Shown: positions 25,724 to 35,633 of the stretch, piece after piece
How positions within the stretch are numbered: position 1 is the first letter of the stretch
Layout: each line of letters begins with the position of its first letter
Notes under the pieces: generated by a model
What the model was told of the DNA's origin: nothing
Seen by the model: the letters and a program-made list of their open reading frames with translations, nothing else
Databases searched by the model: none
NCBI RefSeq assembly: GCF_043290135.1
Contig: NC_134707.1
Span: 76,008,508-76,072,507, forward strand
Origin: Rhipicephalus microplus
Lineage: Eukaryota; Arthropoda; Arachnida; Ixodida; Ixodidae
DNA length: 64,000 nucleotides
Reading direction: 5' to 3'
Position numbers and translations under genes: made by a program

Positions 25724-27061
25724 TTACCTTAGAGCTGCAAGCACCGGACTCAAAGTGTCCAGCACTTGGATTGCGCTCTGCGCTGATGGGGTGTTCATGT
25801 TGCTTAGGAGCCTGCGCATTGCGCTCATAAGGGTCTGCAACATGTTGATGACCTGGCGATCCTCAGTTGTCTTTTCATCAGTGGTTCGTGATGGCATCGA
25901 GGTTGGCGGGGATCGATGCACCTCTGAAACAGGCTGTGTTCGTGGAAGTGATGGCCACTCTTCACGATGTGGGAGTCTTGACCCTGATTCTGTTTTCGGT
26001 GTATCCGTCTTCGCAGAGCTTGACGATGGGGGGCCAGTTCTTCTTGCTTGAGATGACGGGTCTCTATCGGCAGATGCCACGTTGCGTGATGATCTTCTGT
26101 GGTGACGCCGACGTCGCCTGACAGTAGCAGCGGCTTCCCTGTGCGTTGAATTGTCACGCACCATGCGTTTCAACACCGCGCGTTCATTTCTCACTCGTGG
26201 GCAATCTTTAGACGACGCTTTATGAGCGCCGTGGCAATTGGAGCATTTGAACGCAGTTGCGTGGCAAGTGTCTTCTGAATGAGGTTCGGCACACCGCGGG
26301 CACACGACATTGCTGGTACATACTCCTTTGACATGTCCCATCTTGAAGCATCTGAAGCATTGTAGGGGCTTCGGTATGTATGGACGGACCTGATGGCGAA
26401 CGTGGCCAACTTTGACGTGTGGGGGAAGACTGTCTCCCTCAAAAACAATCTTCAGGCATCGTGACTGACCAAGCCTTGTGATGTGCTTGATGAGGATGTC
26501 ATCTGTAGTTGGCTTTATCAAGATTGGGAAATCGTCAGCCGGAATAGAAATGTCCACGTCATAAATGACGCCAACACTGCCCTTACAGTCAGTGGGGATC
26601 ACTGATTTAACTGTCACTCTGTCGATTTCCGAGATGTTCTGCAGGCTTTGCAGCGCACTACGGTGTAGAACATCAACTGCCAGAATATTCTTGCGTGAGT
26701 TGATCCTGACGTCTTTAATTTCGTTTGGAGCGAGTCCTTCGAGATATGCAGAGAGGACTTGCCTGTTAAGCCACCGTAGGTTGGCTGAAGGGTCCACTGC
26801 CATGAAGAGTATATTGTGTGGCCAACGCTGCGCGGTAGCCTGCACGGTGGATATACTCGTCGTCGACGATGTTCGTAGCAGTCTTCTTTTTGCATTGCGG
26901 CTCATGACGACTGTGTAGTCGTCATCCGATGACTCGAAACCGTCGGAATAGAGCTCCGTTGCCTCGCTGTCTGTGCCACTTGAGGTGGTCCCACGTTTTC
27001 TAGCCGCTGCCAGACGTAGCGGTTGTCCACCTTGAAAATCCTGAGAGGCTTCTTCATCCAT
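25724..27061 (-). CDS. LINE ORF1, zinc-knuckle RNA-binding protein
   Basis: A 445-residue gag-like nucleic-acid chaperone of the retrotransposon particle. I take the ATG at 27061 because the 62 codons upstream in the same open frame are unlike ORF1 N-termini and would include most of the leader. It has an acidic, serine-rich N-terminus, an RRM-like middle region, and three CCHC knuckles at about residues 232-285, the first reading CFRCFKMGHVKGVC. The C-terminal third is basic and then Ser/Pro-rich. The stop TAA is followed after four bases by the ATG of ORF2, a spacing that fits termination-reinitiation. Confidence 0.85.
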   Translation of the reverse strand: MDEEASQDFQGGQPLRLAAARKRGTTSSGTDSEATELYSDGFESSDDDYTVVMSRNAKRRLLRTSSTTSISTVQATAQRWPHNILFMAVDPSANLRWLNRQVLSAYLEGLAPNEIKDVRINSRKNILAVDVLHRSALQSLQNISEIDRVTVKSVIPTDCKGSVGVIYDVDISIPADDFPILIKPTTDDILIKHITRLGQSRCLKIVFEGDSLPPHVKVGHVRHQVRPYIPKPLQCFRCFKMGHVKGVCTSNVVCPRCAEPHSEDTCHATAFKCSNCHGAHKASSKDCPRVRNERAVLKRMVRDNSTHREAAATVRRRRRHHRRSSRNVASADRDPSSQARRTGPPSSSSAKTDTPKTESGSRLPHREEWPSLPRTQPVSEVHRSPPTSMPSRTTDEKTTEDRQVINMLQTLMSAMRRLLSNMNTPSAQSAIQVLDTLSPVLAALR

Positions 27062-27177
27062 TCTCGCAAGAAGGGAGCAGCAGCTCCCAGAATTTGCGGT
27101 AAAACAACTAGAAAATTTGAGACAAGGGTACAAGCGTTCTATGAAATAGACACTTCGTCGTCCAAAAAAAAAATATA

Positions 27178-27871
27178 TAGGTCTTAGCTTCATATGTAGA
27201 CATTCATGGCAGTGTGCAGTTATTGGTAGGGGTTCATCACTCCGCATCCTTTAAATCGAAGAAACTCAGAAACAGATTATTCCGAGTTCTTAGTTGAGAC
27301 CTGTGTGATGACACATGAATACCAGAACTTGCCTTCTCAAGCTTTGCGCACAAAAAACCTAGCGTGTGCCTACTTTAACCAGCCGTATTGTCATTTTTTG
27401 TACCTATTTTGTTCCACGAGGTATTTATTTTGCCGAGGGAAGCAGGATTGGAGTAACACACTATGCTGCGGGATATCACGTACTTGTGTCGAAATATTGT
27501 GCCTTGTGAAAAAGCGATTTGAATTATTGGCGACAACTCATTCAGGAGACCTATATTTGATAAACATGATGTCGATACTTCCACAAACTATACAAGTATT
27601 CGCAAATGTAGGACATAGCAATAGTTAAATATTCTAAACAATAATTTAGTGAATAAACAAGTCACAGTTGTGACACAAAACCGAAGCAGTAAATCCGGTA
27701 GCAACACATCGGCTATTATACAAAGAAAGGCTAGACAGATTAGGAACCATACAAAATGTAGCGAACATGGTCGATATTTTTAATTGATATTAATGTAGCA
27801 ACCATAATATTTAAGCAGGTGTTGCGGTGAATAGTTGTCTACGGGACGTTCGACAGGAAACGAAGTCCGAG
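27178..27871. other. Gene-free spacer
   Basis: AT-rich sequence with no recognised feature between the LINE 5' end and the endonuclease-like fragment. Confidence 0.4.
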
Positions 27872-28093
27872 TTAGGCATCGAGAAACGTGACAAGCCACT
27901 GGTTTTCACGCTGAAGTACATTAACGTTGAAGTCTCCAGTGACTATTACCGGGACATTTTGTAGGTACACCGCCCAGAATGTGTGCAGCAAGATGTTCAT
28001 GACGTCAGTACACATGGTTCTTTGTGAGATGTACGCTGCTGCGACGTTGAAGTCATGCGATGCCTTAACGGCGCAAGCGTCACAACCATTCAT
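27872..28093 (-). pseudogene. Endonuclease-like fragment of an unidentified element
   Basis: The minus strand encodes about 70 residues with VPVIVTGDFNVNV, the GDFN motif of apurinic-type endonucleases found in LINEs and in some Helitron-type elements. It stops soon after the motif, and upstream sequence (28094-28330) continues in a related but interrupted frame. It is not like either LINE in this window. A Helitron-type source is possible from the look of the flanking residues but unproven. Confidence 0.4.
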
Positions 28094-28481
28094 GTAAGGC
28101 AGGGAGTAGAGTTTGTCCGTCTAAAGTGATTGTGGTGGTACGAATTTTGATATTAACCGAATTCACATCCAATGACAGGACCAGCTACTTCCCGAATAGT
28201 CCTGCACTTGATCCGATCAATGTTTCCTGTTGCACATAGTGAAAGCGTAGCCAGAGAGGTTTTCTATTGCTCTTTTCATCCAGCTGTATGTGGACTTCAG
28301 TGAACCCCACACCTCCATTTACCGAGTCAGCTATCGACACTTCAATGTTGAGGGAAAGCATGTATGACTTCTCCGAACAAAGTACAAGCTTGGTTCAAGA
28401 ATGTTTCTTTTTGCTTCATTGACAGCAAGACAGTGATAAATTCTGTATATACGTAGCTTGCTGTTAGCGACATGGACAGGG
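28094..28481 (-). other. Decayed sequence upstream of the endonuclease fragment
   Basis: On the minus strand a 60-residue open stretch ends in a stop near 28190 and may belong to the same broken element. I do not recognise the peptide. Confidence 0.25.
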
Positions 28482-28578
28482 TGAGCGGCGTGGCCTAGTT
28501 GGTTATTGCAAGCAGCGCACTGAGAAGTGAGAGGTCGCTGGTTCAAAGTAGTGGTTGGTGCCTTGCAATTATATATAT
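28482..28578 (+). repeat. tRNA-like SINE head with AT tail, split by the Gypsy insertion
   Basis: TGGCCTAGTTGG resembles an A box and GGTCGCTGGTTCAAAGT a B box at tRNA-like spacing, followed by a short leader and an (AT)n run. The Gypsy LTR begins inside that run and (TA)n resumes after the right LTR, so the LTR element appears to have landed in the tail of this SINE or in a microsatellite next to it. Confidence 0.45.
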
Positions 28579-28737
28579 TGTACAGAAGCCGCCGAACACG
28601 GAAGTGGGTCGAACTCTTATGTGCTTTCTAGTGGGTCTGCCCAAAGAGAACGCCGCTCGCGCGGAGCCCCCGTGTTTTGGCCGTTACTGTCGCCATTGTG
28701 TAGACTCGCTGTGTGCCGGCTAATAAACGCCATAACA
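28579..28737 (+). repeat. Gypsy 5' LTR
   Basis: 159 bp, beginning TGTACAGAAGCC and ending CATAACA, with a polyadenylation signal AATAAA at 28722-28727. By eye it is identical to the 3' LTR. It would supply the pol II promoter for the element. Confidence 0.95.
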
Positions 28738-28740
28738 AAT

Positions 28741-28758
28741 TGGTGGAGAGTGCTACGA
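28741..28758 (+). promoter_or_regulatory. Gypsy primer-binding site
   Basis: TGGTGGAGAGTGCTACG starts three bases after the LTR, the place and TGG start expected for a tRNA-primed minus-strand start. The deleted Gypsy at 58 kb has TGGTGGAGG in the same place, which suggests a shared primer tRNA. I cannot name the tRNA without a search. Confidence 0.65.
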
Positions 28759-28806
28759 TCCCCTTCGATGCCCTTGGAACTACGCTCACGTACGCTGCAA
28801 TCTACC

Positions 28807-30084
28807 ATGTCCCACGATGCCTCTCAGCAAACGCCTCCTCCCATGCCACCCCCATGTCCCGGTGTCCCCAGGATCCGCGATCCACCCATCTTCACGGGCG
28901 CCGATAGCACTGACGTGGAGGACTGGCTCGCCATTTACGAGCGCGTGAGCGTCCCCAACAAATGGGACGAGGACGGCAAGTTGACAAACTTGGTGTTCTA
29001 CCTTGCGGGCGTTGCAAGTTTGTGGTACACCAACCACGCGTCCGAGTTTGCAACCTGGTCCGGTTTCAAGACTGCTATCACCAACGTTTTTGGCCGCCCT
29101 GCCGTTCGCAAGCTGCAAGCCGAGCAGCGCTTACGCGAACGCGCTCAGCAGGCCGGTGAGTCATTCACCAGTTACATTGAAGATGTCCTGGACTTGTGCA
29201 AGAAGTCGAACGACAGCATGTCCGAATAAGACAAGATCCGGAACGTCATGAAGGGCATTGACGATGATGCCTTCACGATGCTGCTTGCCAAAAACCCAGG
29301 CACAGTAGCTGAGGTCATCACGCTGTGCCAGAGCTACGAGGATCTCCGCCGGCAGCGTTCGATGACCCGTCGCTCCACATCACGAGATGCAGGGCTTGCA
29401 GGCTTGGAAGCGAGCTGTGATCAGGTGGCACTGCTGGCAGATCTCAAGTCCTTCATACGTGAGGAAATCGCGCGGCAGTTCTCTCTCCTGCCCTTTGCCC
29501 ACCCACCGGCTGCTCAACAATCGGCCCCTACCATTCTTCCACCCATCCGCCGAGCGATTGAGCAGGAAATAGCGGAGGTCATGCCTGCGTACCATCCACA
29601 ACAACTTCCGGCCCCTGCACCCCCAAGTTACGCCCAAGTGGTCGCAAGGCCGCCTCCAGTCGTTCAAGCGCCTGCACCAGTGACTTACGCCGAAGCTGCC
29701 GCACGACCTCCGTCCTTTGCAGCGGGTATGCCGGCTGCATATGTTGGCGCAACCCCTCAGCCTCATTTTCAGCCCACCATGCAGCCTTTCCAGACACCGT
29801 TCCGGGCGAGACCCACCCCGGCAAACCGATGGCGCACACCCGACAACCGGCCCATCTGCTTTGCTTGCGGTTACGCCGGTCACGTAGCCCGTTATTGCTC
29901 TCGACTACAGCCGGCTCCCACTTCTCCTGTTGCTGGCCACCTTAGCCGTTCGTATAACGAGGAACTGCCGTCTGTGCCACTGTCGTCTCGCCCAGGTCCG
30001 TCTGCTCGAAGGTCGCCGTCTCCACGACGTCGGTCTCTGTCCCCCATGCGGCCAAGTTCTTCTGCTCATGAGCGGGAAAACTAG
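28807..30084 (+). pseudogene. Gypsy gag with one in-frame stop
   Basis: Gag forms the virus-like particle. The ATG at 28807 opens a frame with a capsid-like region (WLAIYERV, FYLAGVASLWY) and runs to a TAA at 29227-29229. The same frame then continues from 29230 to the TAG at 30082-30084 through a Pro/Ala-rich linker and a CCHC knuckle, CFACGYAGHVARYC, near 29860-29900. The single stop lies just after the capsid region and separates it from the nucleocapsid half. An Arg/Ser-rich tail follows the knuckle. Confidence 0.9.
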
Positions 30085-32513
30085 TCGTCGCAGTCCCAGA
30101 GGCAAGGACTGCGACGCTATCGCATTGTGAAAGCCCTCAGAGCCGCCCATCTAATGTCATTGACGTGCTTGTGGACGGTGTTCATGCATCTGCTCTTATT
30201 GACACTGGAGCTGCAGTATCAGTTATGAGCGAAAACCTTTGCCGCTTGCTTCGAAAAGTGACGACGCCGATTTCTGGACTGTCCCTTCGTACCGCTAGCT
30301 CACATCGTATTAATCCTACAGCAGGCTGCACAGCTCGCGTTGTCGTTCAGGACGTTCTGTATGTCGCCCAATTCATCATCATTCCTGCATGCTCTCATGA
30401 CGTCATCTTGGGATGGGATTTTCTCTCCCGCAACGACGCCGTCATTCATTGTGCCGCCGCCGAAATTGAACTCTCGCCCTTCTCGCATTTGACGCCAGAA
30501 GACGGTCCCTCGACACTGAACAAGATTCTTGTGAAAGACGATACTATAGTGCCTCCAAGCTCGACGATGGGCGTATCGGTCTACTGCACCGGTCTCTCCG
30601 ACACAATTGCACTTGTTTCGCCATCCTACCGTGCTTCCAGGAGGAAAGGGTTGCTAGTACCTTTCGCGACCGTGCAAATCACCCAAGGCAACGCCGCTAT
30701 TTTTGTGACCAACCCATCCCCGTACACTGTTACCTTGGTTCAAGGGGAATGTCTCGGCAGAGTGGAAGCAGTCGACGACGCACAAGTCCTGGACGTACCC
30801 GAAGACTCGCGTTGTCTCGATTCACGTACCATCAGTGCTGTTTCTAGTTCTGACCCATCATCTCCTGATGTATTTGGCCCATTCATTGATGACAACCTTA
30901 CGTCAGTGCAGCGTTCCCAGCTTCTAGACCTGTTGCAAGAATACCGTTCTTCTTTCGATGTCGGGCGAAGTTCTCTCGGTCGCGCGTCCACTGTTACGCA
31001 TCGTATTGACACTGGTGCCCATCCACCATTACGGCAACGTCCATACCGCGTGTCGCCTGCTGAACGCCGGCAAATTAACGAGCAGGTTGACGATATGCTC
31101 CGACGCGACGTCATTCGGCCCTCGGACAGTCCATGGGCGTCTCCTGTTGTTCTTGTTGCGAAGAAAGATGGTTCTGTGCGGTTCTGTGTGGACTACAGAC
31201 GGCCCAATAAGATCACTCGCAAGGATGTCTACCCACTGCCGCGCATCGACGACGCAATTGACAGCCTTCACGGAGCCCAATTTTTTTCTTCTCTCGATCT
31301 GCGCTCGGGGTACTGGCAAGTACCCCTGGCTGATGACGCTCGACCGAAGACTGCCTTCATCACACCCGACGGCTTGTACGAATTCAACGTCATGCCGTTT
31401 GGTCTGTGTAATGCACCTGCGACATTTGAGCGCATGATGGACACCGTACTGCGCAACTTGAAATGGCACACGTGCTTGTGTTACATCGATGACGTTGTTG
31501 TCTTCGCTCCAGATTTCTCCACCCATCTCCAACGTCTAAAAGAAGTTTTCGCACGTGTGAGCAATGCTGGCTTGCAACTAAATCTGAAGAAGTGCCGCTT
31601 TGCAGCACGCCAACTCACCATCCTAGGGTACGTCGTGTCCAAGGATGGCATTCTTCCTGACCCAGCCAAGCTTCGGGCCGTGGCCGAATTCCCAAAACCT
31701 GCGTCCGTCAAAGAACTGCGTAGTTTCGTGGGCCTGTGCTCATACTTCCGACGCTTTATACGAAACTTCGCCACGATTATATCACCGCTGACGAAGCTCC
31801 TCGGAAGTAACGGGCCCCTCAATTCGTGGTCGTCAGAGTGCGACAACGCGTTCTTGAAGCTCCGCCACTTGTTGACGTCTCCTCCCATTCTCCGCCACTA
31901 TGACCCTACGGCCCCAACAGAAGTGCACACGGACGCCAGTGGTGTAGGCCTCGGCGCTGTCCTGGCGCAGCGCAAACCCGGGTTCCCTGATTATTTTGTG
32001 GCATATGCAAGCCGTACGCTCACAAGAGCCGAGACAAACTACACCGTCACGGAAAAAGAGTGCCTGGCGATCGTCTGGGCTCTTACAAAGTTTCGACCTT
32101 ATTTGTATGGTCGCCCATTCGATGTCGTCACTGACCATCATGCACTATGCTGGCTGTCATCATTGAAGGATCCCTCAGGCCGCCTCGCCCGTTGGGCTCT
32201 TCGCTTACAAGACTACGACATCCGCGTCCTCTACCGCAACGGACGCCAGCATGCTGACGCCGACGCCCTCTCGCGCTCCCCTCTGCCTGAAGCTAACGTG
32301 CTCTGCTCAGTATCCTTGGTTGTTGTTTCTGCCATTGATGTTGACATCATCGCTACCGAACAGCGAAAGGATAATTGGATCGCCCAACTGATCGACTTGC
32401 TCTCTGATCCGTCCGCAACGCCATCCACGCGTGCCTTGCGTCGTCGAGCTCACCATTTCGCCATTCGTGACGGCCTCCTACACCGACGCAATTACGACGC
32501 CGATGGCGACAGA
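30072..32513 (+). pseudogene. Gypsy pol 5' part: protease, RT, RNase H
   Basis: The pol frame is open from 30072, overlaps the end of gag by 13 bases in the -1 frame, and has its first ATG at 30165. Counting from that ATG: protease [11 protein letters not shown] at 11-21, then RT with [31 protein letters not shown] and YIDD at 440-443. RNase H starts with HTDASG near 590 and runs to ADALSRS near 705. At about residue 783 the Gypsy sequence stops and LINE-derived sequence begins; translation would run about 63 codons into it and stop at 32702. RT and RNase H motifs are intact, so the break is between RNase H and the integrase zinc finger. Confidence 0.93.
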
Positions 32514-33509
32514 GGAGTCTCGTCGCGACCGCCGAAGAGAGCAGACGTGTTTTTCGGTCGGTCCCCGACCGGTTTTCCTGGAGGAGCACGCGAGCGTCTA
32601 GTGAGGCGCCGTACCTTACGGGCGCTTCCATGCTTCCATTTTTTTTTTCTCCCCCAGTTTTTTATTTTGATAGCTTTTGCGCACACCCGTGCGCCGTTTT
32701 AATTTTTTCTTCCCTCCCTTGTCCTATTGAGCCATTTTTTGTCTCAAGCCCTGTTCAGGGCTATCAAGATATTGAGGAAATGTAGAGCCCTCTCATCTCC
32801 CCTTAGTTCTTTTTTTTTCAATCTGTAATGACCTCGCCTAGTACGGCCCATCGCCTCTACCAGTAATGACGGACACCCCTTCTAAGGACGCTCCTGACGA
32901 GATCACCCTCTGCGCGAGCCTGCATGCTACCGCAACGAGCCGCCCCAGCTCACCCAAACAATCGCCTGCGGCCCCGATGATTACCCGGGCTCGTAAACTG
33001 AAGGCTGCTGCCAATCGTCTTCAAAAGCACTCATCTACCAGCACCCCAACTTCTCGGCCCCATGTACGAAGGATCGGGAAACTGTTGCCACCACGCCGGC
33101 GTCAGGCACCAACAATCAAGGCCGCCACCACGAAAAGCGCGAAGCTAACGGCCGCAGCCGAGGAGGCCGCCGCCGCCATTTCCTTAGTACCACAGCCTTC
33201 CCAACTCCATCTTGTACCCACACTACAAGAGGGAAGCAAGGCTGAGCTGCAGGACTACCAAGAATCGGTCGCATCAACACCGGCAGACAGCGAGGAACAG
33301 GCCAGTACCGATTCCTCCTCGCCCACATCATCCTCCTCTTGGGAGCACAACACGCCTCCGTCCTCCTCTCCGTCCCTGTCGCCCTCCCCAAAGGGTCCGG
33401 CCCTTTTCAGAACCGGAATCTGCGCTGACGGACCAGGCCGCCAACGAGCAACACAACAGGCGTCGTTTGCAGCTCCCCCCAAGCGAGCGGAGTGGCTATG
33501 AGTGGCTAT
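32514..33509 (+). mobile_element. LINE-derived 5' segment with an extra ORF (part of the nested block)
   Basis: This sequence is not Gypsy. It begins GGAGTCTCGTCGCGACCG and has T-rich leader-like DNA and then an ORF at 32866-33501. It ends in a 10-bp tandem duplication, GAGTGGCTAT, at 33490-33499 and 33500-33509. It could be the true 5' end of the nested LINE, or a separate truncated LINE fragment joined to it by template switching or a second insertion. I cannot decide by eye. Confidence 0.5.
32866..33501 (+). CDS. Upstream ORF of the nested LINE block, unrecognised
   Basis: A 211-codon frame from ATG to TGA, rich in Ser, Thr, Pro, Ala and Lys, with a basic patch (ITRARKLKAAANRLQKHS) near residues 39-56 and Ser/Pro repeats in the last third. 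No folded domain is evident. It resembles the disordered N-terminal part of LINE ORF1 proteins, so it may be the start of another ORF1 cut off by the junction at 33500. It lies in a different frame from the intact ORF1 downstream. Confidence 0.4.
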   Translation: MTDTPSKDAPDEITLCASLHATATSRPSSPKQSPAAPMITRARKLKAAANRLQKHSSTSTPTSRPHVRRIGKLLPPRRRQAPTIKAATTKSAKLTAAAEEAAAAISLVPQPSQLHLVPTLQEGSKAELQDYQESVASTPADSEEQASTDSSSPTSSSSWEHNTPPSSSPSLSPSPKGPALFRTGICADGPGRQRATQQASFAAPPKRAEWL

Positions 33510-34112
33510 GAAAAGAGAAAAGAAGAGAAAAGCGAGCCCCGTTATTGTCTGCTTCAAAGAGCGACACCGCCACAGTAGCTCACGAGGGATGGGGGTGAGG
33601 AGGGATAAAAAGGATAGGAGTAAAGATGTGGGAAAGCCGAAGAAGGAGAAGAGAAGAAGAGACGTGTGGTAAGCCACAGCGAGCGAGGACAAATCGAGGG
33701 GATAGAAGAGATAGGAAAGATGGAGCACGGTCACTGGAGTCCGAGGACGGGGCGCACCTGCGAGAGCTCCTTTCGGCGTCGGTGGATGGCGTAGAACAAG
33801 TCCAGTAAATCAGAGCTGCACTGTCGTCGGAGGTGGAAGGTCGTCGGCGGCAGGAGATGACGTAGGGCGAGTCCAGTCGGCCAGAGCCACGCTGACGCGG
33901 GAGATCGCAAGCGCGCGGAGCGCGCGAGCGCACGACCGGTCAGCTCGAAATCCAGCAAGCGAGTCCGCGCTCACTCTGCGCCGCCGGCAACCACTTTCTG
34001 CCCTTGCCTGCTGGCCGGGCAAGCCTGCCGCGCCGGGCGTCAAGAAGACCTGTTCGGAGAGGGGTGTGCACGCAGTGCTGTCTCTCCCCTTTTTCCAGGC
34101 GAAGGAACGCGC
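33510..34112 (+). promoter_or_regulatory. Probable LINE 5' UTR
   Basis: About 600 bases with purine-rich (33510-33720) and then GC-rich sequence. No ORF continues from the upstream frame into ORF1. A LINE leader would be expected to hold an internal pol II promoter, but no element is identifiable by eye. It could also include foreign repeat sequence. Confidence 0.4.
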
Positions 34113-35633
34113 ATGACCTCTACTGGAAGGGCAACCGAGGCAACATTGGAGTCTCTTGCGCAAGCGGGAGCCTCCCAGACCGCCACAGGAAATCCCACCC
34201 TCCTCGAGCCTTCCCCACCTTCTTCCGGTCACGCAACCCGTCCGACCCGTCCTCCAGAGAGAGCGGCCTCTCCGGTGTCTGATGGGGTGGTTTGTTTACC
34301 TCCCACCTCCTTGCCACAACAACAGCACTCTCCTCCACTCTCCCGCTCAAAGGAGAGCACGGGCGCGTCGTCTGCTACGGCCGCAGCTCCTCCGAACTCT
34401 GCCGCTAGCACCGCGCCACACCCTCCTTCTGCTTTCGGCCCCATGCGCCCACTGACGGTGGACGCCTCTACCGAAGCAGATTATGAAGAGGCCCGACGCA
34501 AGCATCAGCAGAAAAACGGATTTCCGTGCCAGGCATCAACAGCTACAAATGCCCCTTCCAGTAGGCAGCCAGCCAGTGCAGCTCCCCCAAGCAAGGGAAA
34601 GGGGCCCCGCCAGAAACCAGGTCGCCGCCAGCACCAACTCGATATTATCGAACACCTGGTCGCGAATGAGCCCCGCCGCACCTCTGCCACCATCCTCTAC
34701 CGCCCCAAGGGCAGGAAGAACAACTTCCTCTCCCTCAGCCGCGACGCAATTGCAGCACAGCTCTCGAAGGTGCCCGGCACGAAGCGTGTGCGCATTAACT
34801 TCAGCGGCAACGTTGTTGCGGTTGACACCACACCCGGAGCTGACACCTCCGCTCTCCTGGCAGTGGAAAGCATCGGGAATGTGGCTGTCAACGCCAAGAC
34901 CGCCAACAAAGGAACCTGTACCGGCGTACTTCACGGCGTTGACGCGGCTTTTGACGAGGAGGTCCTCAAAAACAACATAGAGAGCTCTGCTCCCATCCTC
35001 TCTTGTGCCCGTACCGGACGCAATGTCCTTCTCCGATTTGTGGGTAACGCACCGCCACCTGAGGTGGCGTTATTTAAGCAGACCCGCCCTGTACGTTGTC
35101 GTCGTCGCCGCCCTCTCCAGTGCGCTGGCTGTGGCGCTTTCGGACACACTCATGCGACGTGCACCAGCTCCCCACGCTGTTCGCGCTGTGGCGGCGACCA
35201 CGCCCGCGCCGACTGCGTTGCACCCGGCCCCAAGTGCCTACACTGCGGCGGCCCACATCCCGCCACCGAGCCCCGATGCCCTCGCTGGCAACACGAGAGG
35301 AAGGTGCTAGAAATCATGGCCTCTGCGGACCCGCCCCTCTCTCGTCGTGAGGCCGAGAGGAACCTTAAGAGCGAGGGAAAAGCCGTGCCTGCTCGAGCAC
35401 CGTGCACTGGTATTTCCTCGGTAGTGCAACCGGGCCGGACGTACAGCGCGGTTGTTTCGCCCCCGGCCGCCGAACCCTCGGCCCCCGACTGCGAGGTGCA
35501 AAAGGACATGGTGATTAGTGCCCTGGCCGCTGCCGTGCAGGCCCTCATCGGGACAATACCGCAATCCGGCCCTGTGTTCGAGCCGTGCAACGCGGCCCTG
35601 GCCGCCCACGCTGCCCTCAATCAACATGGCTAG
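34113..35633 (+). CDS. Nested LINE ORF1, zinc-knuckle protein
   Basis: 506 residues, uninterrupted. The N-terminal 170 residues are disordered, rich in Ser/Pro/Ala. A basic, RRM-like region follows. Three CCHC knuckles lie at about 337-395, the first reading CAGCGAFGHTHATC and the second CSRCGGDHARADC. The region after the knuckles (CPRWQHERKVLEIM) resembles the same position in the minus-strand LINE at 25.7-27.1 kb, though the two families are clearly distinct. The gene binds element RNA and is needed for retrotransposition in related LINEs. Its stop overlaps the ORF2 start by eight bases. Confidence 0.9.
   Translation: MTSTGRATEATLESLAQAGASQTATGNPTLLEPSPPSSGHATRPTRPPERAASPVSDGVVCLPPTSLPQQQHSPPLSRSKESTGASSATAAAPPNSAASTAPHPPSAFGPMRPLTVDASTEADYEEARRKHQQKNGFPCQASTATNAPSSRQPASAAPPSKGKGPRQKPGRRQHQLDIIEHLVANEPRRTSATILYRPKGRKNNFLSLSRDAIAAQLSKVPGTKRVRINFSGNVVAVDTTPGADTSALLAVESIGNVAVNAKTANKGTCTGVLHGVDAAFDEEVLKNNIESSAPILSCARTGRNVLLRFVGNAPPPEVALFKQTRPVRCRRRRPLQCAGCGAFGHTHATCTSSPRCSRCGGDHARADCVAPGPKCLHCGGPHPATEPRCPRWQHERKVLEIMASADPPLSRREAERNLKSEGKAVPARAPCTGISSVVQPGRTYSAVVSPPAAEPSAPDCEVQKDMVISALAAAVQALIGTIPQSGPVFEPCNAALAAHAALNQHG

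Larger units (their letters stand above)
21855..27165 (-). mobile_element. Near-full-length I/R1-group LINE retrotransposon
   Basis: A minus-strand non-LTR retrotransposon with a short 5' leader, ORF1 (25724-27061), ORF2 (22051-25719) and a 3' UTR with a GA/CT-rich run near 21960-22000. ORF2 combines apurinic-type endonuclease, RT, RNase H and a C-terminal zinc finger, the set found in the I, R1 and related clades. The exact clade needs a tree. Possible flanking duplications AAAAAAAATATA at 21843-21854 and 27166-27177 would fix both ends, but the motif is low-complexity. ORF2 carries one in-frame stop, so this copy is probably dead in cis. Confidence 0.85.
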
